Shown: positions 26,101 to 32,138 of the stretch, piece by piece
Position numbering within the stretch: the first letter of the stretch is position 1
Layout of the letters: each line of letters begins with the position of its first letter
Assembly: GCA_026874595.1 (NCBI GenBank)
Contig: CM049315.1
Span: 66,719,916 to 66,783,915, forward strand
Reading direction: 5' to 3'
DNA length: 64,000 nucleotides
Source of the DNA: Sipunculus nudus
Taxonomy: Eukaryota; Annelida; Sipuncula; Golfingiida; Sipunculidae
Program-made: the position numbers and the translations under genes
The notes under the pieces: generated by a model
The model's database searches: none
Told to the model about the DNA's origin: nothing
Seen by the model: the letters and a program-made list of their open reading frames with translations, nothing else

Positions 26101-29100
26101 TAATATAATTCTTTAGATAATATTTTCCTAACCATCTTACCTCTCTGTTCATTTCTTTACACGTAGAAAACGTATGGACTTCCGCATCTTCGGCCAAGCC
26201 TCTCCCTATGTTGCCATCCAGTGTTGTCATATGGACTTTCATACCCTAGGAAAATATATGTATAATTGATCATTAGTGGACTACAATTTGCAATGACCGT
26301 TTTTTTTATAGTGACAGCCGATACAATTCTATTTTACATAATTGTATTATGAAAAGATATATTTTCTTATATTTACAATAATTCTTCTATTACTCCTCAA
26401 TCCGGACAAAATGAGTCGTACTTAAAACATATATTTCAAACTTGTATAAACGGAGAGAATTTATAAGACTGCAACTCTTGACTAATAATATATAATAATG
26501 TTTATTTAAGGAAACGGAAGTCTTTTTGAGGAAATATGTCAATTTATGGACGCACTAATCCATAATATTTATTAGGGATATTACCAGGACGGTAAATCTT
26601 TATTTACAGTAACAAACAGATCTGTTTAAAAGGAACATAGAAAAATAGAATGTTTGTCCTTATGAATAACTACCAACCTCTTGAACTGCACGAAGTGATC
26701 GAGTAACTGTACACGGCCGGTTGTTCACGTCTCTCAACTTCAGTCTCACGTGGGCGCTTACCTCTCTGTTACCGGCAATCTGAAATTATGACTGTAGTAT
26801 TAAACCCTACAGGGGCAGTATATTGCTTAGTGAATATAAATGCAACTCTTACATGTTCATAAGCTTTTGTAGCTTCGGTGTCTCTAAGTAGAATTTATTT
26901 AATTTTAAAGTATTGCTAGTTTAATTAATGTGTGGTATTCCCAATGAGCCAAGTTGATATAAAACCATATATCATCATAATATGTATAGAATCACATCGG
27001 CAAAATTGTGCGGTTGACCATATGACGGTGTGTGTGATAACCAATGATCCTCTTCCGTGCAAGTTTTACTAATACCTTTTGGCAAGTTTTGAATCCCAGT
27101 TAACTCTAAAAAATATAATTGTATATTTGTTTCATCAAATACTGGTCCCAAATGTTCGAACACAGAGCCTCTTTGATTATTCATGGAGCATTACTTTTGT
27201 CGGTTTTCTTGCTGAATTACTCACCTTTGGGTCATGTACGAAAGCGTTTCCGCCTTTGGTACCCGATCCACTGGACCCAGGTGGCATCTCTCCCGTTGCC
27301 ATGTATCTGAGGCATTCTATGATACTCTGAAATCATCAAAGGGATGTATGTGAGGCATTCTATGATACTCTGAAATCATCGAAGGGATATATCTGAGGCA
27401 TTCTATGGTACTCTGGAATCATCAAAGGGATGTATCTGAGGCATTCTGTGATACTCTGAAATCATCGAAGGGATATATCTGAGGCATTCTATGATACTCG
27501 GAAATTATCAAAGGGATGTATCTGAGGCATTCTATGATACTCGGAAATCATCAAATCGATGGATCTGAGACATTCTATGATACTCTGAACTCATCAAATC
27601 GATGTATATGGGGCATTTTATGATACTCGTAAATCATCAAAGGGATGTATCTGAGGCATTTTATGATACTCGGAAATCATCAAATCGATGTATCTGAGAC
27701 ATTCTATGATACTCGGAAATAATCAAAGGGATGTATCTTGAGCATTCTATGATACTCTGGAATCATCTAATCGATGTATATGGGGCATTCTGTAATACTC
27801 TGAAATCATCCAAGGGATGTATATGAGGCATTCTGTGATACTCTGAAATCATCAAATCGATGTATATGAGGCATTCTATGATACTCGGAAATCATCAAAG
27901 GGATGTATCTGAGGCATTCTATGATACTCGGAAATTATCAAATCAATGTATATGGGGCATTCTATAATACTCGGAAATTATCAAATCAATGTATCTGAGG
28001 CATTCTATGATACTCGGAAATCATCAAATCGATGTATCTGAGACATTCTATGATACTCTGAAATCATCAAATCGATGTATATGGGGCATTCTATAATACT
28101 CGGAAATTATCAAATCAATGTATCTGAGGCATTCTATGATACTCGGAAATCATCAAATCGATGTATCTGAGACATTCTATGATACTCTGAAATCATCAAA
28201 TCGATGTATATGGGGCATTTTATGATACTCGGAAATCATCAAATCGATGTATCTGAGACATTCTATGATACTCTGAAATCATCAAATCGATGTATATGGG
28301 GCATTTTATGATACTCGGAAATCATCAAAGGGATGTATCTGAGGCATTCTATGATACTCGGAAATTATCAAAGGGATGTATGTGAGGCATTCTATGATAC
28401 TCGTAAATCATCAAAGGGATGTATCAGAAGCATTCTATGATACTCGGAAATCATCAAAGGAATGTATCAGAGGGATTCTATGATACTCGGAAATCATCAA
28501 ATCGATGTATCTGAGACACTCTATGATACTCGGAAATCATCAAAGGAATGTATCAGAGGGATTCTATGATACTCGGAAATCATCAAATCGATGTATATGA
28601 GGCATTCTATGATACTCGGAAATCATCAAAGGGATGTATCTGAGACATTCTATGATACTCGGAAATTATCAAATCAATGTATCTGAGACATTCTAAGATA
28701 CTCGGAAATAATCAAAGGGATGTATCTGAGGCATTCTATGATACTCGGAAATCATCAAATCGATGGATCTGAGACATTCTATGATACTCTGAAATCATCA
28801 AATCGATGTATATGGGGCATTCTATAATACTCGGAAATTATCTAATCAATGTATCTGAGGCATTTTATGATACTCGGAAATCATCAAAGGGATGTATCTG
28901 AGGCATTCTATGAAACTCGTAAATCATCAAATCGATGTATCTGAGACACTCTATGATACTCGGAAATCATCAAATCGATGTATATGAGACATTCTATGAT
29001 ACTCGGAAATCATCAAAGGGATGTATCTTAAGCATTCTATGATACTCTGGAATCATCTAATCGATGTATATGGGGCATTCTGTAATACTCTGAAATCATC

Positions 29101-30877
29101 AAATCGATGTATATGAGGCATTCTATGATACTCGGAAATCATCAAAGGGATGTATCTGAGGCATTCTATGATACTCGGAAATCATCAAATCGATGTATAT
29201 GAGACATTCTATTATACTCGGAAATCATCAAAGGGATGTATATGAGGCATTCTATGATACTCTGAAATCATCAAATCGATGTATATGAGGCATTCTATGA
29301 TACTCGGAAATCATCAAAGGGATGTATATGAGGCATTCTATGATACTCTGAAATCATCAAATCGATGTATATGAGGCATTCTATGATACTCGGAAATTAT
29401 CAAAGGGATGTATATGAGGCATTCTATGATACTCGGAAATCATCAAATCGATGGATCTGAGACATTCTATGATACTCTGAAATCATAAAATCGATGTATA
29501 TGGGGCATTCTATAATACTCGGAAATTATCAAATCAATGTATCTGAGGCATTCTATGATACTCGGAAATCATCAAATCGATGTATCTGAGACATTCTATG
29601 ATACTCTAAAATCATCAAATCGATGTATATGGGGCATTTTATGATACTCGGAAATCATCAAAGGGATGTATCTGAGACATTCTATGATACTCTAAAATCA
29701 TCAAATCGATGTATATGAGACATTCTATGATACTCGGAAATCATCAAAGGGATGTATCTTAAGCATTCTATGATACTCTGGAATCATCTAATCGATGTAT
29801 ATGGGGCATTCTGTAATACTCTGAAATCATCAAATCGATGTATATGAGGCATTCTATGATACTCGGAAATCATCAAAGGGATGTATCTGAGGCATTCTAT
29901 GATACTCGGAAATCATCAAATCGATGTATATGAGACATTCTATGATACTCGGAAATCATCAAAGGGATGTATATGAGGTATCTATGATATTCTGAAATCA
30001 TCAAATCGATGTATCTGAGGCATTCTATGATACTCGGAAATCATCAAAGGGATGTATCTGAGGCATTCTATGATACTCGGAAATCATCAAATCAATGTAT
30101 CTGAGACATTCTAAGATACTCGGAAATCATCAAAGGGATGTATCAGAAGCATTCTATGATACTCGAAAATCCTCAAAGGGATGTATCTGAGGAATTCTAT
30201 GATACTCTGAAATCATCAAAGGGATGTATCTGAGGCATTCTATGATACTCTGAAATCATCAAAGGGATTTAAACCAGGAAGAAGTCAACAGGTGGAAAGA
30301 AAGATAAATAAAACAAAACAGTAATATAACTTAAAGTCAATAAGGATTATAAGAAAAAAATAATAAATGTTAACAAAATCAAATCCTTAGAACTTTGTTA
30401 ACATATCTTTTTTTCTATAATATAATTGATATTTTAAAATCAAATACTAAGAACTTTAAAACATCCAAAGTTCAAATCAAATTCAAATTATATCGACGTA
30501 GACAAGATAAATGATGAATCATAAATTTTGCCATCTTTCATATCTTATCGACCATGTATAGTTTGCCTTGGTCTGTAATATATAATATAATTTCTATACA
30601 TTAAAATAATTTTTGCCTGGATCTATATATAATATATATATAAAATATGTATAAACTTCCAAATTGTTCAATTTATATCATTAAGATGATATGTAACATA
30701 TAAACCACATAGGTTTGACTGTACATATGTAGATGTCTGATTACGTACCGTTTTACCCGTTCCATTTGCGCCCAGAATAAGAGTCAAGGGATTGGAGAAC
30801 CGGAATGTCTGCAAGTCGTCGCCGTCAGGACTGAAGCCCCGAATTCCTTGTATACTCAACTCTTCAATGACCACCAT
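803..30877 (-). CDS. RAD50: RAD50 double-strand-break repair ATPase, 30 exons, 3' partial
   Basis: RAD50 is the ATPase/tether subunit of the nuclear MRE11-RAD50-NBS1 complex, which binds broken DNA ends, controls MRE11 nuclease and activates ATM. Thirty exons join in frame to 1020 codons without a stop. Visible in order: Walker A GANGTGKT (residues 36-43; animal RAD50 usually GPNGAGKT), the Q-loop region [17 protein letters not shown] (Gln about 166), a long heptad-rich coiled coil, the zinc hook CPLC (residues 689-692, close to human Cys681/Cys684), then the returning coiled coil. Human RAD50 has 1312 residues, and the segment seen matches its first ~1005, so the C-terminal ATPase lobe lies off the left edge. 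The start was chosen because ATG at 30877-30875 has a good initiation context (A at -3, G at +4) and reads straight into the conserved N-terminus. Odd points: a probable GC donor after exon 24, and a minisatellite made of its own exon 2 boundary in intron 1. Confidence 0.95.
1824..1882 (-). CDS. RAD50: RAD50 exon 29 (residues 952-971)
   Basis: A 59-nt exon with acceptor tgtttttcag and donor gtaagg. It reads [19 protein letters not shown] and ends in phase 2. It was found because exons 28 and 30 do not join in frame without it. The junction with exon 30 gives 'AVERYNQGGK', matching the human 'DIENYIQDGK' position. Confidence 0.88.
2164..2274 (-). CDS. RAD50: RAD50 exon 28 (residues 915-951)
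   Basis: Acceptor ctcaaacag and donor gtcagt; 37 codons, phase 0 at both ends. '[19 protein letters not shown]' aligns with human 'EQVSPLETTLEKFQQEKEE' in the descending coiled coil. Confidence 0.9.
2445..2646 (-). CDS. RAD50: RAD50 exon 27 (residues 847-914)
   Basis: At 202 nt this is the largest exon seen. Acceptor tcctag and donor gtaaat. It begins by completing a split Leu codon, giving '[18 protein letters not shown]' (human 'HKLDTVSSKIELNRKLIQD'), and continues as coiled coil to '...VESLETEIM'. Plus-strand ORFs overlapping here are shadows. Confidence 0.92.
3232..3289 (-). CDS. RAD50: RAD50 exon 26 (residues 828-847)
   Basis: A 58-nt exon with acceptor acttttaag and donor gtaagt. It reads [19 protein letters not shown], matching human 'DLDRTVQQVNQEKQEKQHK'. 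Both ends split codons (phase 1 in, phase 2 out). Confidence 0.9.
3986..4133 (-). CDS. RAD50: RAD50 exon 25 (residues 779-828)
   Basis: Acceptor ggttcttaag and donor gtaata. It encodes [16 protein letters not shown]... through '[16 protein letters not shown]', aligning to human 'MELKDVERKIAQQAAKL'. It follows the zinc hook in the second coiled-coil arm. Confidence 0.9.
4743..4838 (-). CDS. RAD50: RAD50 exon 24 (residues 747-778), probable GC donor
   Basis: Acceptor gctgtatag. It reads [20 protein letters not shown] and onward, matching human '[20 protein letters not shown]'. No good GT donor follows in frame at the expected place; the sequence there is CAAAAG then GCACGT, which resembles the minor GC-AG class (AG/GCAAGT). 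An alternative GT (TCA/GTATTT) 15 nt further keeps the same phase and would add five residues, lengthening the coil further relative to human. I favour the GC donor. Confidence 0.75.
5131..5216. repeat. (TA)n microsatellite in intron 23
   Basis: Near-pure TA dinucleotide run of about 86 bp with minor interruptions, inside the RAD50 intron between exons 24 and 23. A second TA run with interruptions lies at 5598-5662, close downstream of the exon 22 donor. Confidence 0.95.
5423..5536 (-). CDS. RAD50: RAD50 exon 23 (residues 709-746)
   Basis: Acceptor cactctttcag and donor gtatgt; 38 codons, phase 0 both ends. It encodes [20 protein letters not shown]..., aligning to the human segment just after the hook ('ISDLQSKLRLAPDKLKSTE'). 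Confidence 0.9.
5752..5887 (-). CDS. RAD50: RAD50 exon 22, zinc hook (residues 663-708)
   Basis: Acceptor tgacggcag and donor gtgggt. It contains the zinc hook: [15 protein letters not shown], with the two cysteine codons at 5809-5811 and 5800-5802. In the family, two RAD50 coiled coils join by sharing one zinc through this CxxC. The human counterpart is 'NQSCCPVCQRVFQ'. Residues before it (YINNLQ) align with human 'FITQLT'. Confidence 0.96.
6900..6990 (-). CDS. RAD50: RAD50 exon 21 (residues 633-663)
   Basis: Acceptor gtatttttag and donor gtgagc. It reads [20 protein letters not shown], matching human 'EDKLFDVCGSQDFESDLDR'; the CG.SDFE motif is typical of the approach to the zinc hook. It ends in phase 2. 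Confidence 0.94.
7533..7567 (-). CDS. RAD50: RAD50 exon 20 (residues 621-633), 35-nt microexon
   Basis: The shortest exon found: acceptor gcttttcag and donor gtaaga around 35 nt coding [12 protein letters not shown]. It is needed to join exons 19 (phase 2) and 21 (phase 1 entry) in frame, and fits the human 'NELKRKEEQLSSYED' coiled coil. Confidence 0.85.
7781..7873 (-). CDS. RAD50: RAD50 exon 19 (residues 590-621)
   Basis: Acceptor atgccttcag and donor gtaagg; 93 nt, with split codons at both ends. It encodes [20 protein letters not shown] and onward, coiled coil aligned to human 'TRDRLAKLNKELASSEQNK'. Confidence 0.9.
8265..8351 (-). CDS. RAD50: RAD50 exon 18 (residues 561-590)
   Basis: Acceptor ctattgtacag and donor gtaagt. 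It reads [19 protein letters not shown], matching human 'RHSDELTSLLGYFPNKKQL', a conserved break in the coiled coil. Confidence 0.93.
8568..8640. repeat. (TA)n microsatellite in intron 17
   Basis: About 73 bp of uninterrupted TA, between RAD50 exons 18 and 17. The 80-residue ORF across it is an artefact of the repeat. Confidence 0.95.
9266..9349. repeat. (AAT)n-(TA)n compound microsatellite
   Basis: A run of AAT trinucleotides (about 9266-9306) passes directly into TA dinucleotides (to about 9349), in RAD50 intron 17. The flanking 8920-9170 segment is unusually GC-rich for this intron and is not identified. Confidence 0.95.
9626..10152 (-). pseudogene. Penelope-like retroelement remnant, GIY-YIG endonuclease end
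   Basis: The minus strand encodes, in pieces, the C-terminal GIY-YIG nuclease typical of Penelope-like elements. In order: [19 protein letters not shown] near 10120; NCNCRNKNE followed by an in-frame [15 protein letters not shown] (the GIY-like strand) and [14 protein letters not shown] (the YIG strand); then after a frame change [20 protein letters not shown], the zinc-type CNLC...YFIIC, LNNRSEL and CKHRAKHLL, ending at TAA (9626-9628). No reverse-transcriptase part was recognised upstream, so this is a decayed 3' fragment in RAD50 intron 17. It has a premature stop and at least one frameshift. The 120-residue plus-strand ORF here is its antisense shadow. Confidence 0.85.
10673..10771 (-). 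CDS. RAD50: RAD50 exon 17 (residues 528-561)
   Basis: Acceptor aattttttttag and donor gtaagt; 99 nt with split codons at both ends. It encodes [20 protein letters not shown]..., coiled coil aligned to human 'QMEMLTKDKADKDEQIRKI'. Confidence 0.9.
11560..12530. repeat. Imperfect ~330-bp tandem repeat, about three units
   Basis: Phrases recur with a period of about 330 bp: 'gaaagaaatttgttcg' near 11848 and 'gaaagaaatctgtcca' near 12179, each followed by 'tttttgacttataa', 'cacagtact', 'caagtggcaatga' and a 'ggcgccac' block; a third, more divergent unit follows. Units contain 'aaggtcaaggtcac'-like phrases seen again at 14019-14640. It lies in RAD50 intron 16. No coding capacity was recognised; it may be a satellite-like or non-autonomous mobile repeat. 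Confidence 0.8.
13025..13137 (-). CDS. RAD50: RAD50 exon 16 (residues 491-528)
   Basis: Acceptor ttttcttcag and donor gtaagt; 113 nt, leaves phase 2. It encodes [20 protein letters not shown] and onward, aligned to human 'ERELSKAEKNSNVETLKME' in the first coiled-coil arm. Confidence 0.93.
13368..13815. repeat. 24-bp minisatellite in intron 15
   Basis: Roughly 18 imperfect copies of 'aaaggttgacaatggaaagt' plus 'ttag', degenerate on the left (some units reduced to 'gaagattgtcaatgg') and nearly perfect at the right end. Because 24 is a multiple of three, the minus strand shows artefactual repeat peptides (LSTFLNFP). No start context or splice evidence supports coding. Confidence 0.92.
13950..14820. 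repeat. ~300-bp tandem repeat with (GGAC)n terminus
   Basis: Three units with a period near 301 bp, marked by 'aggtcaaagtcaccc' (14019), 'aggtcaaggtcaccc' (about 14321) and 'aggtcaaggtcaccaat' (about 14622). Each also holds 'cagcaggtacaaa', 'cagtcccaat' and 'gagaaataagctt'. The array ends in 'acgccggacggacggacg' and 'taagggctaagggctaa' (14741-14820). Repeats ending in such GGAC strings are, as I recall, common in molluscs. It lies in RAD50 intron 15. Confidence 0.85.
15479..15580 (-). CDS. RAD50: RAD50 exon 15 (residues 457-490)
   Basis: Acceptor tgttccttag and donor gtaaga; 34 codons, phase 0 both ends. It encodes [20 protein letters not shown] and onward, aligned to human '[20 protein letters not shown]'. 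Confidence 0.93.
16120..16224 (-). CDS. RAD50: RAD50 exon 14 (residues 422-456)
   Basis: Acceptor tttaataatag and donor gtagac; 35 codons, phase 0. It encodes [20 protein letters not shown] and onward, heptad coiled coil in line with human 'DFAEKETLKQKQIDEIRDK'. Confidence 0.92.
16700..16797 (-). CDS. RAD50: RAD50 exon 13 (residues 389-421)
   Basis: Acceptor atgaattacag and donor gtaaac. It encodes [20 protein letters not shown], matching human '[20 protein letters not shown]'. The first Gly codon is split from exon 12. The plus-strand ORF at 16571-16927 is a shadow. Confidence 0.94.
17032..17101 (-). CDS. RAD50: RAD50 exon 12 (residues 366-389)
   Basis: Acceptor ccttcgtag and donor gtaagc; 70 nt, leaves phase 1. 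It encodes [20 protein letters not shown], aligned to human '[20 protein letters not shown]'. Confidence 0.92.
17357..17458 (-). CDS. RAD50: RAD50 exon 11 (residues 332-365)
   Basis: Acceptor aattattctag and donor gtcagt; 34 codons, phase 0. It encodes [20 protein letters not shown] and onward, aligned to human 'NKESRLLNQEKSELLVEQG'. A (TA)n run (17469-17519) starts only about 10 nt upstream of the acceptor, where the pyrimidine tract and branch site would normally sit. Confidence 0.92.
17469..17519. repeat. (TA)n abutting the exon 11 acceptor
   Basis: About 50 bp of TA with one interruption, immediately upstream (minus sense) of RAD50 exon 11, leaving only 'attattctag' between repeat and exon. 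Confidence 0.95.
17924..18078 (-). CDS. RAD50: RAD50 exon 10 (residues 280-331)
   Basis: A 155-nt exon with acceptor ctctctcaaag and donor gtgggt. It encodes [20 protein letters not shown] and onward to '[12 protein letters not shown]', aligned to human 'QRTVREKERKLVD'. Its polypyrimidine tract is a (CT)n microsatellite. Confidence 0.93.
18083..18147. repeat. (GA)n microsatellite forming the exon 10 pyrimidine tract
   Basis: About 65 bp of GA on the plus strand, i.e. (CT)n in the RAD50 sense, ending four nucleotides before the exon 10 acceptor. It supplies the polypyrimidine tract for that splice site. Confidence 0.95.
18228..18288 (-). CDS. RAD50: RAD50 exon 9 (residues 260-280)
   Basis: A 61-nt exon with acceptor tttgccccag and donor gtaggt. 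It encodes [20 protein letters not shown], leaving phase 1. Entering in phase 0 fixes the exon 8 donor as GTGGGT rather than the GTATAT four nucleotides on, which would put a stop in frame. Confidence 0.9.
18590..18649. repeat. (CA)n-(TA)n microsatellite in intron 8
   Basis: Short CA run followed by about 50 bp of TA, ending 60 bp short of the exon 8 donor. Confidence 0.95.
18710..18799 (-). CDS. RAD50: RAD50 exon 8 (residues 230-259)
   Basis: Acceptor tttgagtgcag and donor gtgggt; 30 codons, phase 0. It encodes [20 protein letters not shown] and onward, aligned to human '[20 protein letters not shown]'. Confidence 0.9.
19201..21491. mobile_element. 2.3 kb element with ~20-bp inverted termini and TA duplication
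   Basis: The left end reads GGGTAGAGCAGGGCAAGACG and the right end, reverse-complemented, GGGTAGGGCAGGGCAAGACG: one mismatch in 20. Both ends are flanked by TA (19199-19200 and 21492-21493), consistent with a TA target duplication. 'Ggggtaaaatgcccac'-type phrases recur just inside both ends. The interior (three long TA microsatellites at 19808-20192, several short ORFs) shows no transposase I recognise, so it looks non-autonomous. It occupies most of RAD50 intron 7, its right end only ~115 bp from exon 7. Superfamily is not assigned; TA targets suggest Tc1/mariner-like but the termini are atypical. Confidence 0.75.
19808..20192. repeat. Three (TA)n microsatellites inside the 19.2-21.5 kb element
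   Basis: TA runs at about 19808-19852, 19888-19978 and 20137-20192, separated by short unique sequence. They explain the Tyr/Ile-repeat ORFs in this stretch. Confidence 0.95.
21606..21674 (-). CDS. RAD50: RAD50 exon 7 (residues 207-229)
   Basis: Acceptor ccttattttcag and donor gtatat; 23 codons, phase 0. It encodes [20 protein letters not shown], matching human 'VKEYQMELKYLKQYKEKAC'. Confidence 0.93.
22178..22363. mobile_element. Pogo/Tigger-type MITE, 186 bp
   Basis: Termini CAGTGAAACCTCGTTGTGTC and, reversed, CAGTGAAAACCTCGTTGTGT are perfect inverted repeats apart from one inserted A, flanked by TA on both sides. CAGTG ends with TA target duplication are usual for pogo/Tigger-derived MITEs. 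No coding capacity. It lies in RAD50 intron 6. A related end fragment is at 47590-47660. Confidence 0.85.
22490..22870. other. Unassigned GC-rich segment in intron 6
   Basis: GC content is clearly higher than in the flanks, with phrases such as 'ccggccgggcatccttgtg' and 'cccaaggccctaagc' that recall SINE tails. I could not place promoter boxes or borders, so it is left unclassified. Confidence 0.3.
23184..23289 (-). CDS. RAD50: RAD50 exon 6 (residues 171-206)
   Basis: Acceptor tttcaatttag and donor gttaag. The first base completes the split Trp codon of 'SNWPLSEG'. It continues [20 protein letters not shown], nearly identical to human '[20 protein letters not shown]'. Confidence 0.96.
23876..24136. 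repeat. 20-bp minisatellite in intron 5
   Basis: About 13 head-to-tail copies of 'ggaattctacacagatataa', with only T/C variation (atataa/atacaa) in most units. Every unit carries an EcoRI site (GAATTC). The high homogeneity suggests recent expansion. Confidence 0.95.
24530..24603 (-). CDS. RAD50: RAD50 exon 5 (residues 147-171), Q-loop region
   Basis: Acceptor atatttacag and donor gtaagt. It encodes [20 protein letters not shown] then EESN and the first two bases of Trp. Human has '[20 protein letters not shown]'. The Gln (about residue 166) is the Q-loop residue that contacts the ATP-bound Mg in this ATPase family. Confidence 0.96.
24845..25190 (+). mobile_element. tRNA-derived SINE with V-like central domain
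   Basis: The 5' part resembles a tRNA A box (cagctgagcggtaaaacgcc) with a degenerate B box (gggttgtagtgtccc) about 45 bp later. It is followed by 'ctccgggttctccggcttcc', close to the conserved central domain of V-SINEs (ctccgg..ctccggtttccccc). The tail region is 'ctttcagtcagtcagcag'. It lies in RAD50 intron 4. Exact ends are uncertain and no target duplication was established. Confidence 0.6.
26141..26245 (-). CDS. RAD50: RAD50 exon 4 (residues 112-146)
   Basis: Acceptor atattttcctag and donor gtaaga; 35 codons, phase 0. It encodes [20 protein letters not shown] and onward to 'CKEMNRE', aligned to human 'FKTLEGVITR...CAEIDRE'. This is a more variable loop of the ATPase lobe. Confidence 0.94.
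26678..26779 (-). CDS. RAD50: RAD50 exon 3 (residues 78-111)
   Basis: Acceptor ataatttcag and donor gttggt; 34 codons, phase 0. It encodes [20 protein letters not shown] and onward, aligned to human '[20 protein letters not shown]'. Confidence 0.95.
27225..27326 (-). CDS. RAD50: RAD50 exon 2 (residues 44-77)
   Basis: Acceptor gatgatttcag and donor gtgagt; 34 codons, phase 0. It encodes [20 protein letters not shown] then [13 protein letters not shown] (human '[20 protein letters not shown]'). It continues the helix that starts with Walker A in exon 1. The first 26 bp of this exon plus 17 bp of the preceding intron are the template of the 43-bp array that fills intron 1. Confidence 0.97.
27327..30267. 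repeat. 43-bp minisatellite copied from the RAD50 exon 2 splice acceptor, ~68 copies
   Basis: Head-to-tail 43-bp units, e.g. 'atgtatctgaggcattctat' + 'gatactctgaaatcatcaaa' + 'ggg'. In the RAD50 sense each unit is 17 bp of intron end (cccTTTGATGATTTCAG) plus the first 26 bp of exon 2, coding SIIECLRY. Frequent variants alternate 'aaaggga'/'aaatcga' and 'ctctg'/'ctcgg'; the second changes the acceptor CAG to CCG in most copies. Units next to the real exon and at the far end keep CAG. The array is about 2.94 kb. Since 43 is not a multiple of three, reading into more than two units meets TAG in frame. Confidence 0.96.
30268..30748. other. Remainder of RAD50 intron 1
   Basis: AT-rich unique-looking sequence between the minisatellite and the exon 1 donor. 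No exon, repeat border or RNA gene was seen. Confidence 0.6.
30749..30877 (-). CDS. RAD50: RAD50 exon 1, start codon and Walker A (residues 1-43)
   Basis: ATG at 30877-30875 in context gggaaaATGG. It encodes [20 protein letters not shown] and onward to [13 protein letters not shown], the Walker A/P-loop, with the donor gtacgt immediately after the GKT codons. Human: 'MSILGVRSFG...LTILVGPNGAGKT'. Phase 0 exit, so the P-loop Thr is the last residue of the exon. Confidence 0.97.
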
Positions 30878-31590
30878 TTTCCCCCCTGCAACCCATAAAA
30901 CGTATAGGCCATTCCTAGCTTGAGTGAAGTTGAATAGATCGAGCTTCTACTTTTTTGGTACATTGTTGAGTGGGGGGGGGGGGGGGGGGGGAATGAATGG
31001 TTGTGTGAAAAGCAACATGGTTTATTTTGGAATATGACTGGCGAGTCAGCCGTGTGAATCTTATGTATAAACAGATAGTTAGGAATACCTCGACTGATAG
31101 TTAGGTACAGAACCAAGGAACTGTTTGTATGTCAGTTCGGTTCTGATGACTTAAACAACACAGAGCATTTGACCAATTTTTATATAAACTTGCTTTTTCT
31201 CTTTCAAATCGTTTTACACTGGACTATGATAATGAATCAGTAAAAATGCGGTATTTCTTGTCCTGTTGTCTTGGTTACATTGCCCAGTCTTTCCTGACGT
31301 CATTTATAATATAAATGCTGTTTTTGAGTCTTCAGCTTTGCCTGGAGCATTAGACACTACTATAATCACATGTCCAAGACAACTGCCGTTACTTAATGAC
31401 CTCCCTCATTAACAATGTTTCTTTGGTTGGTTTTATGCCAAACGACGTTAAATATCTCCAAATACTGCATGTGTATTTAACCGGCATGTGTATTGATGGA
31501 ACTTCACAAAATGTTAAAGATTAAGACGTTGTTCTCGATCTGACATAGATACATAAAAACATTTGTAGTAAATCTTCTGTGAAAAGTCGC
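30878..31590. promoter_or_regulatory. 5' flank of RAD50 (presumed 5' UTR/promoter)
   Basis: Region upstream of the RAD50 start codon. A 20-bp G run on the plus strand (30972-30991, poly-C in the gene sense) lies ~95 bp before the ATG. I see no clear TATA box, CCAAT box or splice donor that would define a 5' UTR exon, so the transcription start is unknown. No other gene was recognised here. Confidence 0.35.
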
Positions 31591-31723
31591 AAAAATAAAT
31601 ACTTTGTGGTTACGTTATATCAGAAGCGGGTCGGGGGAGGGTGGCTTTCTTTAATGGTTTCAAACCATTTGTGCATCCTCTTGCGTCTGCCCCTTCATTT
31701 TCCAAAAGCCTGGATCCGCCCCT
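31591..31723. mobile_element. Possible hAT-type MITE end fragment
   Basis: The segment ends with 'cctggatccgcccctg', the reverse complement of CAGGGGCGGATCCAGG, a terminal sequence common in hAT-type MITEs. The other terminus was not found, so this is a fragment at best. 'Caggggcgga' also occurs at about 15775 and 'caggggcgta' at about 58300. Confidence 0.4.
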
Positions 31724-31823
31724 GTATAAAGTCTTTATACGTGGAAGAGAAGACAGGAAAAGCAGATGCAGCATCTAAGGACCAGTGGATCAGGAAGGGT
31801 GTATATCTTTGGGCAACAGGACA

Positions 31824-32138
31824 ACTACCCCGGACAATTACCCCCCAGACAATTACCCCCGGTCAATTATCCCCCCCCCGGTAAATTACACCCGAGACAA
31901 TAACCCCTCCCCCCCCCCTGTCAATTACCCCCCAGACAATTACCCCCAAACAATAACCCCCGGTCAATTCCCCCGAGACAATTACCACCCCCCCCCTGGG
32001 TCAATTACCCCCAAGACAATTATCCCCCGAACAATTACCCCATGCCCCCTGCCCCGGTCAATTACCCCAAAACAATTACTCCCCCCCCCCGGTCAATTAC
32101 CCCCAAGACAATACCCCCCCCCCCCCGGACAATTAACA
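31824..32138. repeat. C-rich 'caattaccccc' minisatellite
   Basis: About 20 irregular units of 'gacaattacccccc' with C runs of up to 11, strongly strand-asymmetric (C on plus, G on minus). The 120-residue PP/NY-rich ORF is a by-product of the repeat. The G-rich strand has many G runs of four or more and could form quadruplexes, the C-rich strand i-motifs (inference). Confidence 0.9.

Noticed and set aside
27327-30267. Possible CRISPR-like array (regular 43-bp repeats)
   Set aside because: Units are contiguous without unique spacers, derive from the adjacent exon, and lie in an animal intron.
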